A stretch of 64,000 bases of DNA from an uncultured Chitinophagaceae bacterium (GTDB taxonomy: Bacteria; Bacteroidota; Bacteroidia; Chitinophagales; Chitinophagaceae). Made by a program: the position numbers and the translations under genes. The stretch covers positions 6,794 to 70,793 of the forward strand of contig CALGAP010000019.1 of the NCBI GenBank assembly GCA_937958995.1. The letters are read 5' to 3'. Below are positions 9,749-18,272 of this stretch, in pieces; the first letter of the stretch is position 1; each line of letters starts with the position of its first letter. A model generated the notes under the pieces. That model had not been told where the DNA came from. It saw only the letters and a program-made list of their open reading frames with translations, and searched no databases.

Positions 9749-9798
9749 TTCGGAAAATACGGAGCGTAACCTTACGATGCCTGCTTGTATTTTCCGAA
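9749..9798. repeat. 12-bp inverted repeat (hairpin) in the 309-bp gap before the first T9SS gene
   Basis: TTCGGAAAATAC (9749-9760) is perfectly complementary to GTATTTTCCGAA (9787-9798) around a 26-nt loop. The loop itself contains the small dyad CGTAACCTTACG. No T-tract follows, so it is not a typical intrinsic terminator for the upstream gene. It may be a leader or mRNA-stability structure or a protein-binding site. Apart from this and the element at 9873-9955, the gap from 9632 to 9940 shows no coding signal. Confidence 0.5.
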
Positions 9799-9872
9799 AA
9801 CTGAAATTAATTTTGAATTAAGGTTTTACCCTTAAGTATTATTAGAAGTTCATTTAATGGTAGAACTAAGAT

Positions 9873-9955
9873 TTATCCTATAGAAAACCATTCGTTATCC
9901 TATAGAAAACTGTTACGATTGATCCTAAACCCTTGGAACTATGAGAACGAATGGT
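9873..9955 (+). promoter_or_regulatory. Leader element of the first T9SS gene: tandem direct repeat plus inverted repeat across the start codon
   Basis: TTATCCTATAGAAAAC occurs twice (9873-9888 and 9895-9910), an exact 16-bp repeat with a 22-bp period. ACCATTCGTT (9887-9896) is the perfect complement of AACGAATGGT (9946-9955), which lies inside codons 2-5 of the gene, so the RNA can fold with the start codon (9941) in or beside a 49-nt loop. A closely related block, including the pairing arms, precedes the paralogue at 11278. This is seen directly; the regulatory role is inferred. Confidence 0.55.
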
Positions 9956-11212
9956 ACCCTTAAAACACAAAAACTGTGGCTTATAGCTCTTGCTTTATTG
10001 CCCCTGTTTTTCTCTAATTTTTCTAACGCGCAGTCAACTTCAGGCGCAGATTTCGTATTCATTAATCACTCGCTGGTATCCGGCACCGCCCGTGCCAAAG
10101 GCGCTGTGTATCTTTTCCCTTCAGTGAGAAATGGTGTTGATTGCTACGTGACTATCGTGGACATCACTCCTAAAACTACTATCCCGACATTTGATGATAA
10201 TACTGCAGGAACTGGTTTCCGCGAAGCATTTCAGCCCAGGATACAGGTTGAAGGAAAGACGCGCGGCTATGCCGAGTTTATGTTCCGCTTTGTAAAAGCC
10301 GGCACCAACATCGATACCTTGATGAATGAAATTCCTGCTACTTCTATTGATGTGGACGGTAATCGTTCAGGATCTGATAGCCTGCTGGAATTTGACGAAT
10401 ACTTTTTACCTTCCACATACCTGGTCGACTTCGATATGCTGGCTGGTGATCTTAGTTTTAACTTTTCGGCAGGTAGCATTATTGGTCGCAACAAGGCGGC
10501 CCAGGAGCATGTCGGCATCGATACCGTTGACCGCTCGGTGATGTTCTCGGTGGTATATCCCCACGCATCAACCTTTACTGTACGTATTGGCGTGGACAAT
10601 ACCAAGAGCAACTCCGATAACCGCCAGCGTAGTGTTTATTTCAAACGATTTGTTTATCCCCACTCATTCCTGCCCGTGCGTGGTTTGCGTTCGTTCACTG
10701 CTGCATCGCAGAATAATGCGGTGAAACTGAACTGGACGATGAACCTGGGTCATGATATTGTTGCTGCAGATGTGGAAAAAAGCGTGAATGGTGCACACTT
10801 CACACGTGTGTCGTCGGTATCGATGGCCAGTGAGTTGCAGAGCAGCTATACCGACAACAATGTAAATGGCAATGTTTATTACCGTTTGAAAATGACCAAT
10901 GCCACAGGTAAGGTAAGTTATAGTGAAGTGTTGCTGGTGAAGAGCAGCCAGGCGCACAGCGGTTTCAAAGTTTTTCCGAGTGTGATTGATGATTACACCA
11001 CGGTTAACTTCAGCGCTGCTAATGCGGGCACCGCCACCTTGATGATTGCCGATAACAATGGAAGAATTGTTAAGCAACAGGCAGTATCTGTGCAGCAGGG
11101 CGTCAATACGGCGATGGTAAATGGACTTGGCCAATTGCCCGCTGGTCAGTATGTGGCTGTGTTGCGCGGAGCCGGCTATAACTTTACGCAAAAGATTTTC
11201 ATCACTAAATAA
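9941..11212 (+). CDS. Secreted protein with T9SS type A C-terminal sorting domain
   Basis: A 423-residue protein with a signal peptide (about 1-30, ending SNAQ) and an N-terminal beta-rich domain of unknown function (about 35-240, containing a conserved AEFMFRF and a VYFKRFVYPHS segment). A fibronectin-like or Ig-like module follows (about 250-325, starting VKLNWTMN). The C-terminal sorting domain (about 335-423) has the FKVFPSVIDD and QLPAGQYVAVL motifs and ends KIFITK. Sorting domains of this class target proteins to the type IX secretion machinery and the cell surface. It is a paralogue of the next gene, with the same domain order and a related leader. The function of the N-terminal domain is not recognised. 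Confidence 0.8.
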   Translation: MRTNGTLKTQKLWLIALALLPLFFSNFSNAQSTSGADFVFINHSLVSGTARAKGAVYLFPSVRNGVDCYVTIVDITPKTTIPTFDDNTAGTGFREAFQPRIQVEGKTRGYAEFMFRFVKAGTNIDTLMNEIPATSIDVDGNRSGSDSLLEFDEYFLPSTYLVDFDMLAGDLSFNFSAGSIIGRNKAAQEHVGIDTVDRSVMFSVVYPHASTFTVRIGVDNTKSNSDNRQRSVYFKRFVYPHSFLPVRGLRSFTAASQNNAVKLNWTMNLGHDIVAADVEKSVNGAHFTRVSSVSMASELQSSYTDNNVNGNVYYRLKMTNATGKVSYSEVLLVKSSQAHSGFKVFPSVIDDYTTVNFSAANAGTATLMIADNNGRIVKQQAVSVQQGVNTAMVNGLGQLPAGQYVAVLRGAGYNFTQKIFITK

Positions 11213-11277
11213 AACGCATTTACCTTATTGATGGCTGTGACTACAGGCGTCAACTCCAAGATCCGTTGAACGACTTT

Positions 11278-11348
11278 TTATCCTAAGAGAGACCATTCGT
11301 AAACAAAGTTCGAAACCCTTTGAAATGTTTATTATGAAAACGAATGGT
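11278..11348 (+). promoter_or_regulatory. Leader element of the second T9SS gene
   Basis: The block 11278-11300 (TTATCCTA, then six variable bases, then ACCATTCGT) matches the block at 9873-9895. ACCATTCGT at 11292-11300 pairs perfectly with ACGAATGGT at 11340-11348, inside codons 3-5 counting from the ATG at 11334. The AAACCCTT motif between block and start codon is also shared. Only one copy of the direct repeat is present here. Confidence 0.5.
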
Positions 11349-12590
11349 ACACGATTTATTGTTATTGCTGTTGTGTTTGAGTTGGTTTGCCTCTTAATCA
11401 GTTCTTCTGTTAAAGCACAGCCTGAATATGATTTCTCCAACGGCACATTGATAGCGGGTCAACAAAGAAAAGTAGGCGCCGTCTATCGTTTCACCCAGGT
11501 TCGTCCCAACGTTGATGCCCTGGTAACTATTACGGATCTCACCGGTGGTGTTACATTAAACGACATCGATGGCGGTTCGGGTTTTAAAAGAGCTTTTCAG
11601 CCTGTAATACAGGTGCCCGCCAAATCGATGGGGTATGCTGAATTCAGAATCAGCTTCGTGGTGGCCAATACTACTACTCCTGCTGTTCAGGGAGAAGTGC
11701 CCATGACGCCGATCGATGTGGACGGACAAACCTATGCCAGTGGTAAGGTGTTTGAATTTGACCAGATCGAGAATGTTTCGGGCCTGGCCAATTATATAGA
11801 CTTTAACCAGTTGGCTGGTGAGCTGAATCTTCAGCTGGGCCAGGATTGGCTGACTGGCAGAAATACGGCGTCCATTGACTATCCCGGTGTGGATACTATG
11901 GCAAAGCAGGCCATGTTTACCGTAGTGATAGCATCAGTACAGGCTGTTACCATTCGAGTAGGCGCCGACAACCAGACCAGTCAAAGCCTTCAGCGCCTGC
12001 GCAGTGTTTATTTTAAGCGATTCACTTACCCGCACTCAGCGCTGCCTGCATCGAGTGTTGTGCGTTTTACAGGTGTTGAAAAACAAGATAAGGTAGAACT
12101 GAGCTGGCAACTTACTGCTGAAAATCAGCTCAGCAAAGTGATAGTAGAAAAAGGCAACTCTTCTTCGCAGTTCAATGCGATCGGTGAAGTGACTATCGGT
12201 CATGGCAGAACGAATTACAACTTTACCGATATCTCCGGCATCAATTCAGCGGCCTATTACCGCCTGAAACTGGTTGCTGTGGATGGCAGCATTTCTTACA
12301 GTAATGTGTTGACCTTCCGCAATGGCGCATTGGCTCAGACCTTTAAAGTATATCCGAGCGTGGTTAACAGTTCGGTTACTGTAACGGTAAAAGGTAATCA
12401 GTCAGGCGCAGCTACCTTCCAACTGCTCGACTATGCCGGCCGTGTGGTGAAGCAGCAACGCATTGCGGTGCAGGAAGGTAACAATAATGTAGTATTTAAC
12501 GACCTGGGCGATGTGATTCCCGGGAACTATATAGTAGCATTAAAAACAAACGATAACCAGACTTATACACAGAAAATTATAAAACAGTAA
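11334..12590 (+). CDS. Secreted protein with T9SS type A sorting domain, paralogue of the preceding gene
   Basis: A protein of 418 residues from the ATG at 11334. This start is preferred over the ATG at 11325 because it aligns with the MRTNGT start of the paralogue, giving MKTNGT. It has a signal peptide ending VKAQ, the same unknown N-terminal beta domain (YAEFRISF; VYFKRFTYPHS), an Ig-like module beginning VELSWQL and a sorting domain with FKVYPSVVNS and IPGNYIVALK, ending KIIKQ. The tandem arrangement, 121 bp apart, suggests gene duplication followed by divergence. The shared leader suggests the pair is co-regulated from separate promoters. Cell-surface or secreted; the ligand is unknown. 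Confidence 0.8.
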   Translation: MKTNGTRFIVIAVVFELVCLLISSSVKAQPEYDFSNGTLIAGQQRKVGAVYRFTQVRPNVDALVTITDLTGGVTLNDIDGGSGFKRAFQPVIQVPAKSMGYAEFRISFVVANTTTPAVQGEVPMTPIDVDGQTYASGKVFEFDQIENVSGLANYIDFNQLAGELNLQLGQDWLTGRNTASIDYPGVDTMAKQAMFTVVIASVQAVTIRVGADNQTSQSLQRLRSVYFKRFTYPHSALPASSVVRFTGVEKQDKVELSWQLTAENQLSKVIVEKGNSSSQFNAIGEVTIGHGRTNYNFTDISGINSAAYYRLKLVAVDGSISYSNVLTFRNGALAQTFKVYPSVVNSSVTVTVKGNQSGAATFQLLDYAGRVVKQQRIAVQEGNNNVVFNDLGDVIPGNYIVALKTNDNQTYTQKIIKQ

Positions 12591-12654
12591 ATCGTAACGT
12601 CACAGATTACGCTTAAGGCAAACTAAGATACCATTTGTTTTTGCCGTACCCAGT

Positions 12655-12676
12655 AGCCCCGATGAAAGTCGGGGCT
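12655..12676 (+). terminator. Hairpin downstream of the T9SS pair, possible terminator
   Basis: AGCCCCGA and TCGGGGCT form a perfect 8-bp stem with the 6-nt loop TGAAAG. It lies 64 bp after the stop of the second T9SS gene. The 3' side is TCACTTG, a weak T-tract, so termination is likely but not certain. Confidence 0.55.
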
Positions 12677-12720
12677 TCACTTGTATCCGGATGTATTAGA
12701 CGTTTGTGAATACAAGATTG

Positions 12721-12793
12721 ATCGCGGATTAGCAGGGGTTGCGCAGATTGCGCGGATAAACTATATGAATTTACATCTCTCTTATCCGCGCAA
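12721..12793. repeat. Intergenic repeat-like element with a 12-bp inverted repeat
   Basis: TTGCGCGGATAA (12748-12759) pairs exactly with TTATCCGCGCAA (12782-12793). The 5' flank holds shorter copies of the same words (GCGGATT, TTGCGCAGATTG). Short GC-rich words like these, built around GCGGATT and GCGCAGATT, look like a dispersed intergenic repeat of the kind seen in some Bacteroidota. Only one full element is visible here, so copy number cannot be judged. It lies between the convergent T9SS gene and msrA and could also act as a bidirectional terminator. Confidence 0.4.
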
Positions 12794-12825
12794 CCTGCGA
12801 AATTCCAAATAACCCGTGATTAAGC

Positions 12826-13491
12826 TCAGTGCTTCAGCTTTTCCTTAAACACCTTCCTGAACTTTTCCAGCTTGGGGCGGATCACATAATAGCAATATGG
12901 CTGCGACCCGTTCTGGTTGTAATAATCCTGGTGATAATTTTCGGCCTCGTAGAAAGTCTTGTAAGGAGAAATTTCAGTGACGATCGGGTTGTCCCAGGCG
13001 CCGCTTTTGTCGAGTTCGGCTTTATATTTTTCAGCTTTTGTCTTTTGCTCTTCGTTGTGATAGAAAATTACACTGCGGTATTGGGGGCCCACATCATTGC
13101 CCTGCCGGTTGGGCGTGGTGGGATCGTGTGTCTGCCAGAAAACTTCCAGTAACTCGTCGTAACTGATCTTTTGGGGATCGTATACCACCTGTACACACTC
13201 TGCATGTCCGGTAGTGCCCGTTGTGACTTCCTTATAGGTTGGATTAACTACATGGCCGCCGCTATACCCCGAAGTTACTTTCAGTACTCCGTCCAGTTCC
13301 TGGAAAATGGCTTCTGTACACCAGAAACAGCCGGTGCCAAAGGTGGCGGTATCCACCTGGCGGGAGTCATCGCCCGCAACGGCGGCGGTGGTTTTTAAAC
13401 TGGTACTCATATTTTTCTCTGCATTTTGTGTTTGTGCGCATGAAAGCAAGGTAGCAAGCGTGACAATCGTACCTGTAAAGATGAAATTCAT
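12826..13491 (-). CDS. msrA: Peptide-methionine (S)-S-oxide reductase, exported lipoprotein form
   Basis: A protein of 221 residues from the ATG at 13491. The upstream in-frame ATG at 13521 would put ten extra residues before an otherwise ideal lipoprotein signal. The lipobox is LLSC (Cys18), so this MsrA faces the periplasm. The catalytic motif FGTGCFWCTEAIF has the nucleophile at Cys55 from this start. Further family motifs are GYSGGHVVNPTYKEVTTGTTGHAE, the VQVVYDP strand, FWQTHDPTT and QGNDVGPQYRS. The enzyme reduces the S-epimer of methionine sulfoxide in damaged proteins. No MsrB domain is fused and none is adjacent. Confidence 0.95.
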   Translation of the reverse strand: MNFIFTGTIVTLATLLSCAQTQNAEKNMSTSLKTTAAVAGDDSRQVDTATFGTGCFWCTEAIFQELDGVLKVTSGYSGGHVVNPTYKEVTTGTTGHAECVQVVYDPQKISYDELLEVFWQTHDPTTPNRQGNDVGPQYRSVIFYHNEEQKTKAEKYKAELDKSGAWDNPIVTEISPYKTFYEAENYHQDYYNQNGSQPYCYYVIRPKLEKFRKVFKEKLKH

Positions 13492-13582
13492 ACAACAACA
13501 TTTAAGAGACCTGCCAATCATTCAATCATTATCAATAACAAAACTATTCGGGTTTTGATGGGGGCGAGATGCTAAAGAAAGA

Positions 13583-13590
13583 CAAAAGTA
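13583..13590 (-). promoter_or_regulatory. Putative -7 element upstream of msrA
   Basis: The minus strand reads TACTTTTG, a perfect TAnnTTTG match, about 92 bp upstream of the msrA ATG. No good -33 element is seen at the expected distance. Confidence 0.35.
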
Positions 13591-13711
13591 CGAAATGGTG
13601 GCGGGTTTCGGGTGCAGGGTTGCTACCGCGCTTTGTAATCGCTGTTCGAATTGAAGAACCCAAAACACGGAAACTCAAAACCAGCGAAGCAACCTGAAAC
13701 CCAAAACCGGG

Positions 13712-13719
13712 TATCTTTG
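13712..13719 (+). promoter_or_regulatory. -7 element immediately upstream of the mutS2-like gene (leaderless mRNA predicted)
   Basis: TATCTTTG matches TAnnTTTG perfectly and ends only 6 nt before the ATG at 13726. With transcription starting about 7 nt after the element's centre, the mRNA would begin at or next to the start codon. The element also supports choosing 13726 over an upstream in-frame codon. Confidence 0.5.
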
Positions 13720-13725
13720 CGCCTT

Positions 13726-15837
13726 ATGAAATTTTTTCCACCCTCGGCTTTAGTACAGCTGGAGTTTGATAAGATCAAGGCCTTGCTGGAGGAGCATTGT
13801 AACACATTATACGCCAAAGAGAAGGCGAGGGAATTACGCATACATACACGAAAAGAATATATAGAGCTGGAACTGCAGCAGAGCAATGAATACAAACTGC
13901 TGATTCAGCATGGTATGTATTTTCCCAACGACTATGTGCTCAACCTGCATAAGGAATTGCAATTGTTGGGTACAGACGGCGCATTGTTGTCGGGCGAACA
14001 GTTTGTGCAAATCCGCAAACTGGCCGAAAGCATACAACAGGTTTTCCGTTGGTTCAATGCCGAGCGCAAACTGGCCTATCCCGCGCTGGCACAGGTAATT
14101 CAGTATACCAGGTACGAAAAGATCATCCTCGAAGAAATAGATGCTATACTGGATGAGTCGGGTAATGTGAAGGATAACGCATCGGATGATTTATCGCGCA
14201 TACGGCAAAGCCTGTACCGCCGCCGCAACGAACTGCGTAAGCTCTTTGACCGCATTTTGCAAAAATTATCAAAGTCGGGTTACACCGCCGATATAGAAGA
14301 ATCATTCATGAATGGCCGCCGCGTGGTGGCCGTTTTTGCCGAACAAAAAAGACAGGTAAAAGGTATTCTGCACGGCGAAAGCGATACGCGCAAGACGGCA
14401 TTCATTGAACCGGAAGAAACCATCGAGCTCAACAACGAGATTTTTGGCCTGGAAAATGACGAGCGCCGCGAAGTGTATCGCATACTGCGCGAGCTTACCA
14501 GGAAACTCTCCGTGTATGCGCCCTTGCTGAAGACCTGGCACGATATACTGGGAGAATATGATTTCATTCGCGGTAAGGCAAAACTCGCGATTGACTACCA
14601 GGGTAACTATCCTTTGCTGAGCGATAAGGCATACCTGCATTTGGTGCAGGCCTACCATCCCTTGCTATACCTGTATAACCAGAAATCGCAAAAGCCAACC
14701 ATACCCGTTGACCTGAAGCTGGATGAAAAGCAACGCATACTGGTGATATCGGGTCCCAATGCGGGCGGTAAGACGGTGACTTTGAAGACAGTCGGCCTGC
14801 TTCAGCTAATGCTGCAAAGCGGCTTGCTGGTGCCTGCGCATCCAACGTCGCAGTTTGGCATTTTCAAGCAGATCATGATCCATATCGGCGATACGCAAAG
14901 CCTGGAGTTTGACCTGAGTACTTACAGCGCGCACCTGCAGCATATGAAGTATTTCATTGAGCATGCGAATGGCAAGACGCTCTTCTTCATAGACGAACTG
15001 GGTAGTGGCAGCGATCCCAATCTTGGCGGCGCCTTTGCAGAAGTGATCATGGAAGAGCTGAACCGCAAGCATGCTTTCGGCATCGTGACCACGCATTATT
15101 TGAACCTGAAGATCATGGCCAACAAAACGCCGGGCATCATCAACGGTGCTATGGCCTTCGACGAGCGCAACCTGATGCCGCAGTATAAGCTCATGATCGA
15201 CAAGCCGGGAAGCAGTTATACTTTTTCGATTGCCGAAAGGATTGGTCTTGATCCCAAACTGATCAGCCGCGCGCGCTCGCTGGTGGATGAAGGACATTTT
15301 CGCCTGGATAAACTACTGAACCGTACTGAGCAGGACTTGCGGGAAATTGAAAAGAAAGAAAAGGAGCTGAACAAGCTGATCAAAGAAAACGAGAAGCTGA
15401 AAAAGGAAATGGAAACGGTGATGAACCGCGAAAAGCACCGCCAGCAGGTAGAGTTGCTGAAACATCAAAACCGCATATCTGAGGAGCGCATCACCTACCT
15501 GAAAAATATGGAGCGCAAGTTGAAGCAAATTGTGATTGACTGGCGCAAGGCGGAAAACCAGGAGAATAAAAAAGAGCTGATCAAACAAATGCACGCGCTA
15601 TTGTTTACGCAACAGCAACAGCAGCGCGTGGAAAAAGCGAAAAAGAACATTGATGCGAAATATGAAACTATCGACACCGCGGTGGAAGTAGGCAGCAAAG
15701 TGCTGATGAAGAAGAATCACCAGGTGGGCGAGGTCAAAGAAATAAGAGGCAAGAAGGCGGTGGTGCAGGTGGGATTGATGCCGATTACGGTGATGATGGA
15801 AGACCTGGTGGTGGTGGCCCCCAAAGTAGAAAATTGA
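13726..15837 (+). CDS. mutS2: MutS2-family ATPase lacking a recognisable Smr domain
   Basis: A protein of 703 residues from the ATG at 13726. It has the MutS2 core: N-terminal domain, lever/clamp helices (about 150-330), then the ABC-type ATPase with Walker A GPNAGGKT (343-350), the DLSTYSAHL signature, Walker B LFFIDELGSGSDP and the TTHYLNLK switch. A long charged coiled coil (about 510-630) and a KOW-like beta tail (VGSKVLMKKNHQVGEVKEI) follow. MutS2 proteins act on recombination intermediates or collided ribosomes, and most end in an Smr nuclease domain. Here the chain ends right after the beta tail with no Smr motif. The MutS mismatch-recognition domain is absent, which excludes MutS1. 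Confidence 0.88.
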   Translation: MKFFPPSALVQLEFDKIKALLEEHCNTLYAKEKARELRIHTRKEYIELELQQSNEYKLLIQHGMYFPNDYVLNLHKELQLLGTDGALLSGEQFVQIRKLAESIQQVFRWFNAERKLAYPALAQVIQYTRYEKIILEEIDAILDESGNVKDNASDDLSRIRQSLYRRRNELRKLFDRILQKLSKSGYTADIEESFMNGRRVVAVFAEQKRQVKGILHGESDTRKTAFIEPEETIELNNEIFGLENDERREVYRILRELTRKLSVYAPLLKTWHDILGEYDFIRGKAKLAIDYQGNYPLLSDKAYLHLVQAYHPLLYLYNQKSQKPTIPVDLKLDEKQRILVISGPNAGGKTVTLKTVGLLQLMLQSGLLVPAHPTSQFGIFKQIMIHIGDTQSLEFDLSTYSAHLQHMKYFIEHANGKTLFFIDELGSGSDPNLGGAFAEVIMEELNRKHAFGIVTTHYLNLKIMANKTPGIINGAMAFDERNLMPQYKLMIDKPGSSYTFSIAERIGLDPKLISRARSLVDEGHFRLDKLLNRTEQDLREIEKKEKELNKLIKENEKLKKEMETVMNREKHRQQVELLKHQNRISEERITYLKNMERKLKQIVIDWRKAENQENKKELIKQMHALLFTQQQQQRVEKAKKNIDAKYETIDTAVEVGSKVLMKKNHQVGEVKEIRGKKAVVQVGLMPITVMMEDLVVVAPKVEN

Positions 15838-15851
15838 GTATGGCTCATACG

Positions 15852-16583
15852 TTACAGGATTATTTCGGAAGTGCTGCGGTTGACCGTATCATATATCAAT
15901 ATCCCTTCACGGGTATCATCGAGTTGCGCCACCAATTGACCTTTATTATCCCAGGCGGCTGACTGACCCGCGCCTGTGAAATTGTCGGAAGGTCCCAGAC
16001 TATTGCTGAGCAGCACAGTCATGTTATATTTCACGGCCATTGCTGGAAAGATCTTTACTGATCGCTCAACTCCATTGGCTGATTTGGCTACGCTGGCCAC
16101 ATATATGCCCGCGCCGCGCTGGTGCGCATTTTCCCAGTGCTCGGGCAAGGATGTTTCATAACAAATGCCCGGCGCAATGCATTGGTTGTTATCCGCGTGG
16201 ATGAGCACCTGCTTATTACCATTTATAAAATAAGGCAATTCATCACTGTGCAGGAATTGTTTGGCATATACCTGTCGCAGCATGCCCGGCTGAAAGATGA
16301 ACATACCTATCTGAGTTCCGCCTTCTGCTTTCAGCGGACCGCCCGCAGCAATAATGATATTGTTGTGATCGCTTCTTTGCTGAAATACACCGAGTCGCTG
16401 ATCATTCAAATCCATAGCCAGCTCACCAGCCAGCGTGGGTTCGTAGCTGGTGAGCGATAGCTCTGGAAAAAATATGGCATCGGCGCGCTGATCAATAGCC
16501 TGGTCAACAAATTGCAGATGCCTCACAATATTGGCTTCGATGTTTCCTGTTACCGGTTTTATTTGTGCAATGGCTATGCGCAT
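15852..16583 (-). CDS. Carbon-nitrogen hydrolase (nitrilase superfamily amidohydrolase)
   Basis: A protein of 243 residues from the ATG at 16583, which begins directly with the first strand MRIAIAQIKPVTGN. A longer start at 16595 would add four residues. The catalytic triad of the superfamily is present: Glu in FFPELSLTSYEP, Lys in VYAKQFLHSDE and Cys in APGICYETSLPEHW. These enzymes hydrolyse non-peptide C-N bonds of small amides. The sequence alone does not say whether the substrate is an omega-amide, a carbamoyl compound or something else. There is no signal peptide. It starts 17 bp after the S10 peptidase stop, so the two form an operon. Confidence 0.85.
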   Translation of the reverse strand: MRIAIAQIKPVTGNIEANIVRHLQFVDQAIDQRADAIFFPELSLTSYEPTLAGELAMDLNDQRLGVFQQRSDHNNIIIAAGGPLKAEGGTQIGMFIFQPGMLRQVYAKQFLHSDELPYFINGNKQVLIHADNNQCIAPGICYETSLPEHWENAHQRGAGIYVASVAKSANGVERSVKIFPAMAVKYNMTVLLSNSLGPSDNFTGAGQSAAWDNKGQLVAQLDDTREGILIYDTVNRSTSEIIL

Positions 16584-16600
16584 GCTTTTTCTCAAAAATA

Positions 16601-18178
16601 TTAATGCACTGCATTCTTTATTTCGTACTTAGCAGGCTCGCCGGGTTTGGGTAAAGCGTCTTTGATGAATTTGCGCAGGTCGTCATTGGCTTTTGCCAGG
16701 TCTTCTTTCCTCAAATACATCATGTGGCCGCTGCGGTAACCTTCCCAGGAGAAACGGTCTTTCAATTTACCACTTGGGTCGATATTCCACATATCATACT
16801 TGGCATTGAAATAATCGCAGGCGCCATCATAATAACCGCTTTGAATAAATACTTTGAGGTAAGGATTGGCGGCCATGGCCTGGCGCAGGTTTTCACCGGT
16901 GCGGTCATTGCTCCTGTCCCAGGGATTCACGGGGCCAAACATATAATATTTCAGGTCGGTCTTATACTTCAACTCTTCTCGCAGGTACATATTGATGGGT
17001 GGGGTAAATGCGTGCAACCAGGTGGTAAGCTCTGAATTGAAATCGGGCGACTCGCCACCTTCGCGGCGGTCAATGCCAAGATAGCGGGAATCAAGTCTTC
17101 CTACGGTATAACCTTCTTCGCGCAGCAATTCTTTCCAGAACAACTGCGGAGATACGACCAGATTGTTTTGTAAAATAATTTTCTCCGGCAATCCAGAATA
17201 GCGCGCTATCTTCTGCGCAATGGCTTTCTTCTTCGACTCTTCGAGAAAACCTCCGCGGGCGAGCGCTGGTATTAATTCATTTAAAGTAAACTCTTCCACT
17301 TCGGGTAATACGGCCAGCAGGTCTTTGCCCTGCAGCGCCGGTTCCAGTTGTTTATGATACCAGGCAGTGGCTGCATAGTACGGCAGTTTCATAGCGGCGG
17401 CCACCGGTCCGCTTCTGTCAATGCCCAGGTCGGTAGGCGAAACAAGGATCACGCCATTGAGATACATCCAATGTGCATTTTGCAACTCAAGTGCAAGACC
17501 GGAAACCCTTGTGGTGCCATAACTTTCGCCAATCAGGAATTTCGGGCTGGCCCAACGGTTAGCGCGGCTCACGAAAGTGTTTATCCAGTCGGCGAGATAT
17601 TTTATATCTGCATTGGTGCCGAAAAATTTCGAACGCTCCACCTTTTTATCAATAATCCTTGAAAAGCCTGTATTTACAGGATCTATATACAACAGGTCGG
17701 CCACTTCAAGAATAGAGTGGGGGTTGTCTTTGAAACCATAAGGCTGAATGGGATAACCTTCGTCATCTATCTTGAGCAATTTGGGCCCGGTATAAGCAAT
17801 ATGCATCCATACCGAAGCTGTGCCCGGCCCGCCATTAAACGAAATCACCAAAGGGCGCGGTGCTTTGTCTTTTACGTCTGTCCGTTCGTAGTAAATATAA
17901 AATACGGCGGCAATCACTTTTCCATCATCATCCCACACAGGCTGTGTGCCGGTAGTAACACGGTAAGGAACCTTTTGTCCTTTGATGGTAACCTCGTGTT
18001 CCGTCACCACCTGGTGATCAGGATTCAGGGTGCGGCTGGGAGATGCCGGAGTTTCTTTTTCAGCAGCTGTTCTTTCTTCGCGGGCCGCTGCTGCGGCTGC
18101 AGGATTTTGCCGGGGAGCCTGCGCATTCACTATAGCAATAGCGATGCAGGCAGAAAGGGTAAGAAACCATTTTCTCAT
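16601..18178 (-). CDS. S10 family serine carboxypeptidase, exported
   Basis: A 525-residue protein with a signal peptide (1-19, ending VNA-Q) followed by an Ala/Glu-rich low-complexity stretch (about 25-50) and an alpha/beta-hydrolase-fold S10 domain. The oxyanion region is ISFNGGPGTASVWMH, the nucleophile Ser219 is in GESYG, the aspartate is in the late YYDGACDYF segment, and the histidine is in RSGHMMY. S10 enzymes remove C-terminal residues at acidic pH. Bacterial members are exported, which fits the signal here. First gene of an operon with the nitrilase-family gene. The 276-bp region upstream separates it from the divergent susC. Confidence 0.92.
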   Translation of the reverse strand: MRKWFLTLSACIAIAIVNAQAPRQNPAAAAAAREERTAAEKETPASPSRTLNPDHQVVTEHEVTIKGQKVPYRVTTGTQPVWDDDGKVIAAVFYIYYERTDVKDKAPRPLVISFNGGPGTASVWMHIAYTGPKLLKIDDEGYPIQPYGFKDNPHSILEVADLLYIDPVNTGFSRIIDKKVERSKFFGTNADIKYLADWINTFVSRANRWASPKFLIGESYGTTRVSGLALELQNAHWMYLNGVILVSPTDLGIDRSGPVAAAMKLPYYAATAWYHKQLEPALQGKDLLAVLPEVEEFTLNELIPALARGGFLEESKKKAIAQKIARYSGLPEKIILQNNLVVSPQLFWKELLREEGYTVGRLDSRYLGIDRREGGESPDFNSELTTWLHAFTPPINMYLREELKYKTDLKYYMFGPVNPWDRSNDRTGENLRQAMAANPYLKVFIQSGYYDGACDYFNAKYDMWNIDPSGKLKDRFSWEGYRSGHMMYLRKEDLAKANDDLRKFIKDALPKPGEPAKYEIKNAVH

Positions 18179-18272
18179 GACGCAGTTTTTTTTTGAAGTT
18201 ACGAGGAAAAACGATTGGGGCTTTCTCTCCTCTCCATTGCACTAATGCCGGGCTTTTTACCATCTTCCCGAC

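Noticed and set aside
13726..15837. MutS1 mismatch-repair protein
   Set aside because: The N-terminal mismatch-recognition and connector domains are absent and the core and coiled coil match MutS2.
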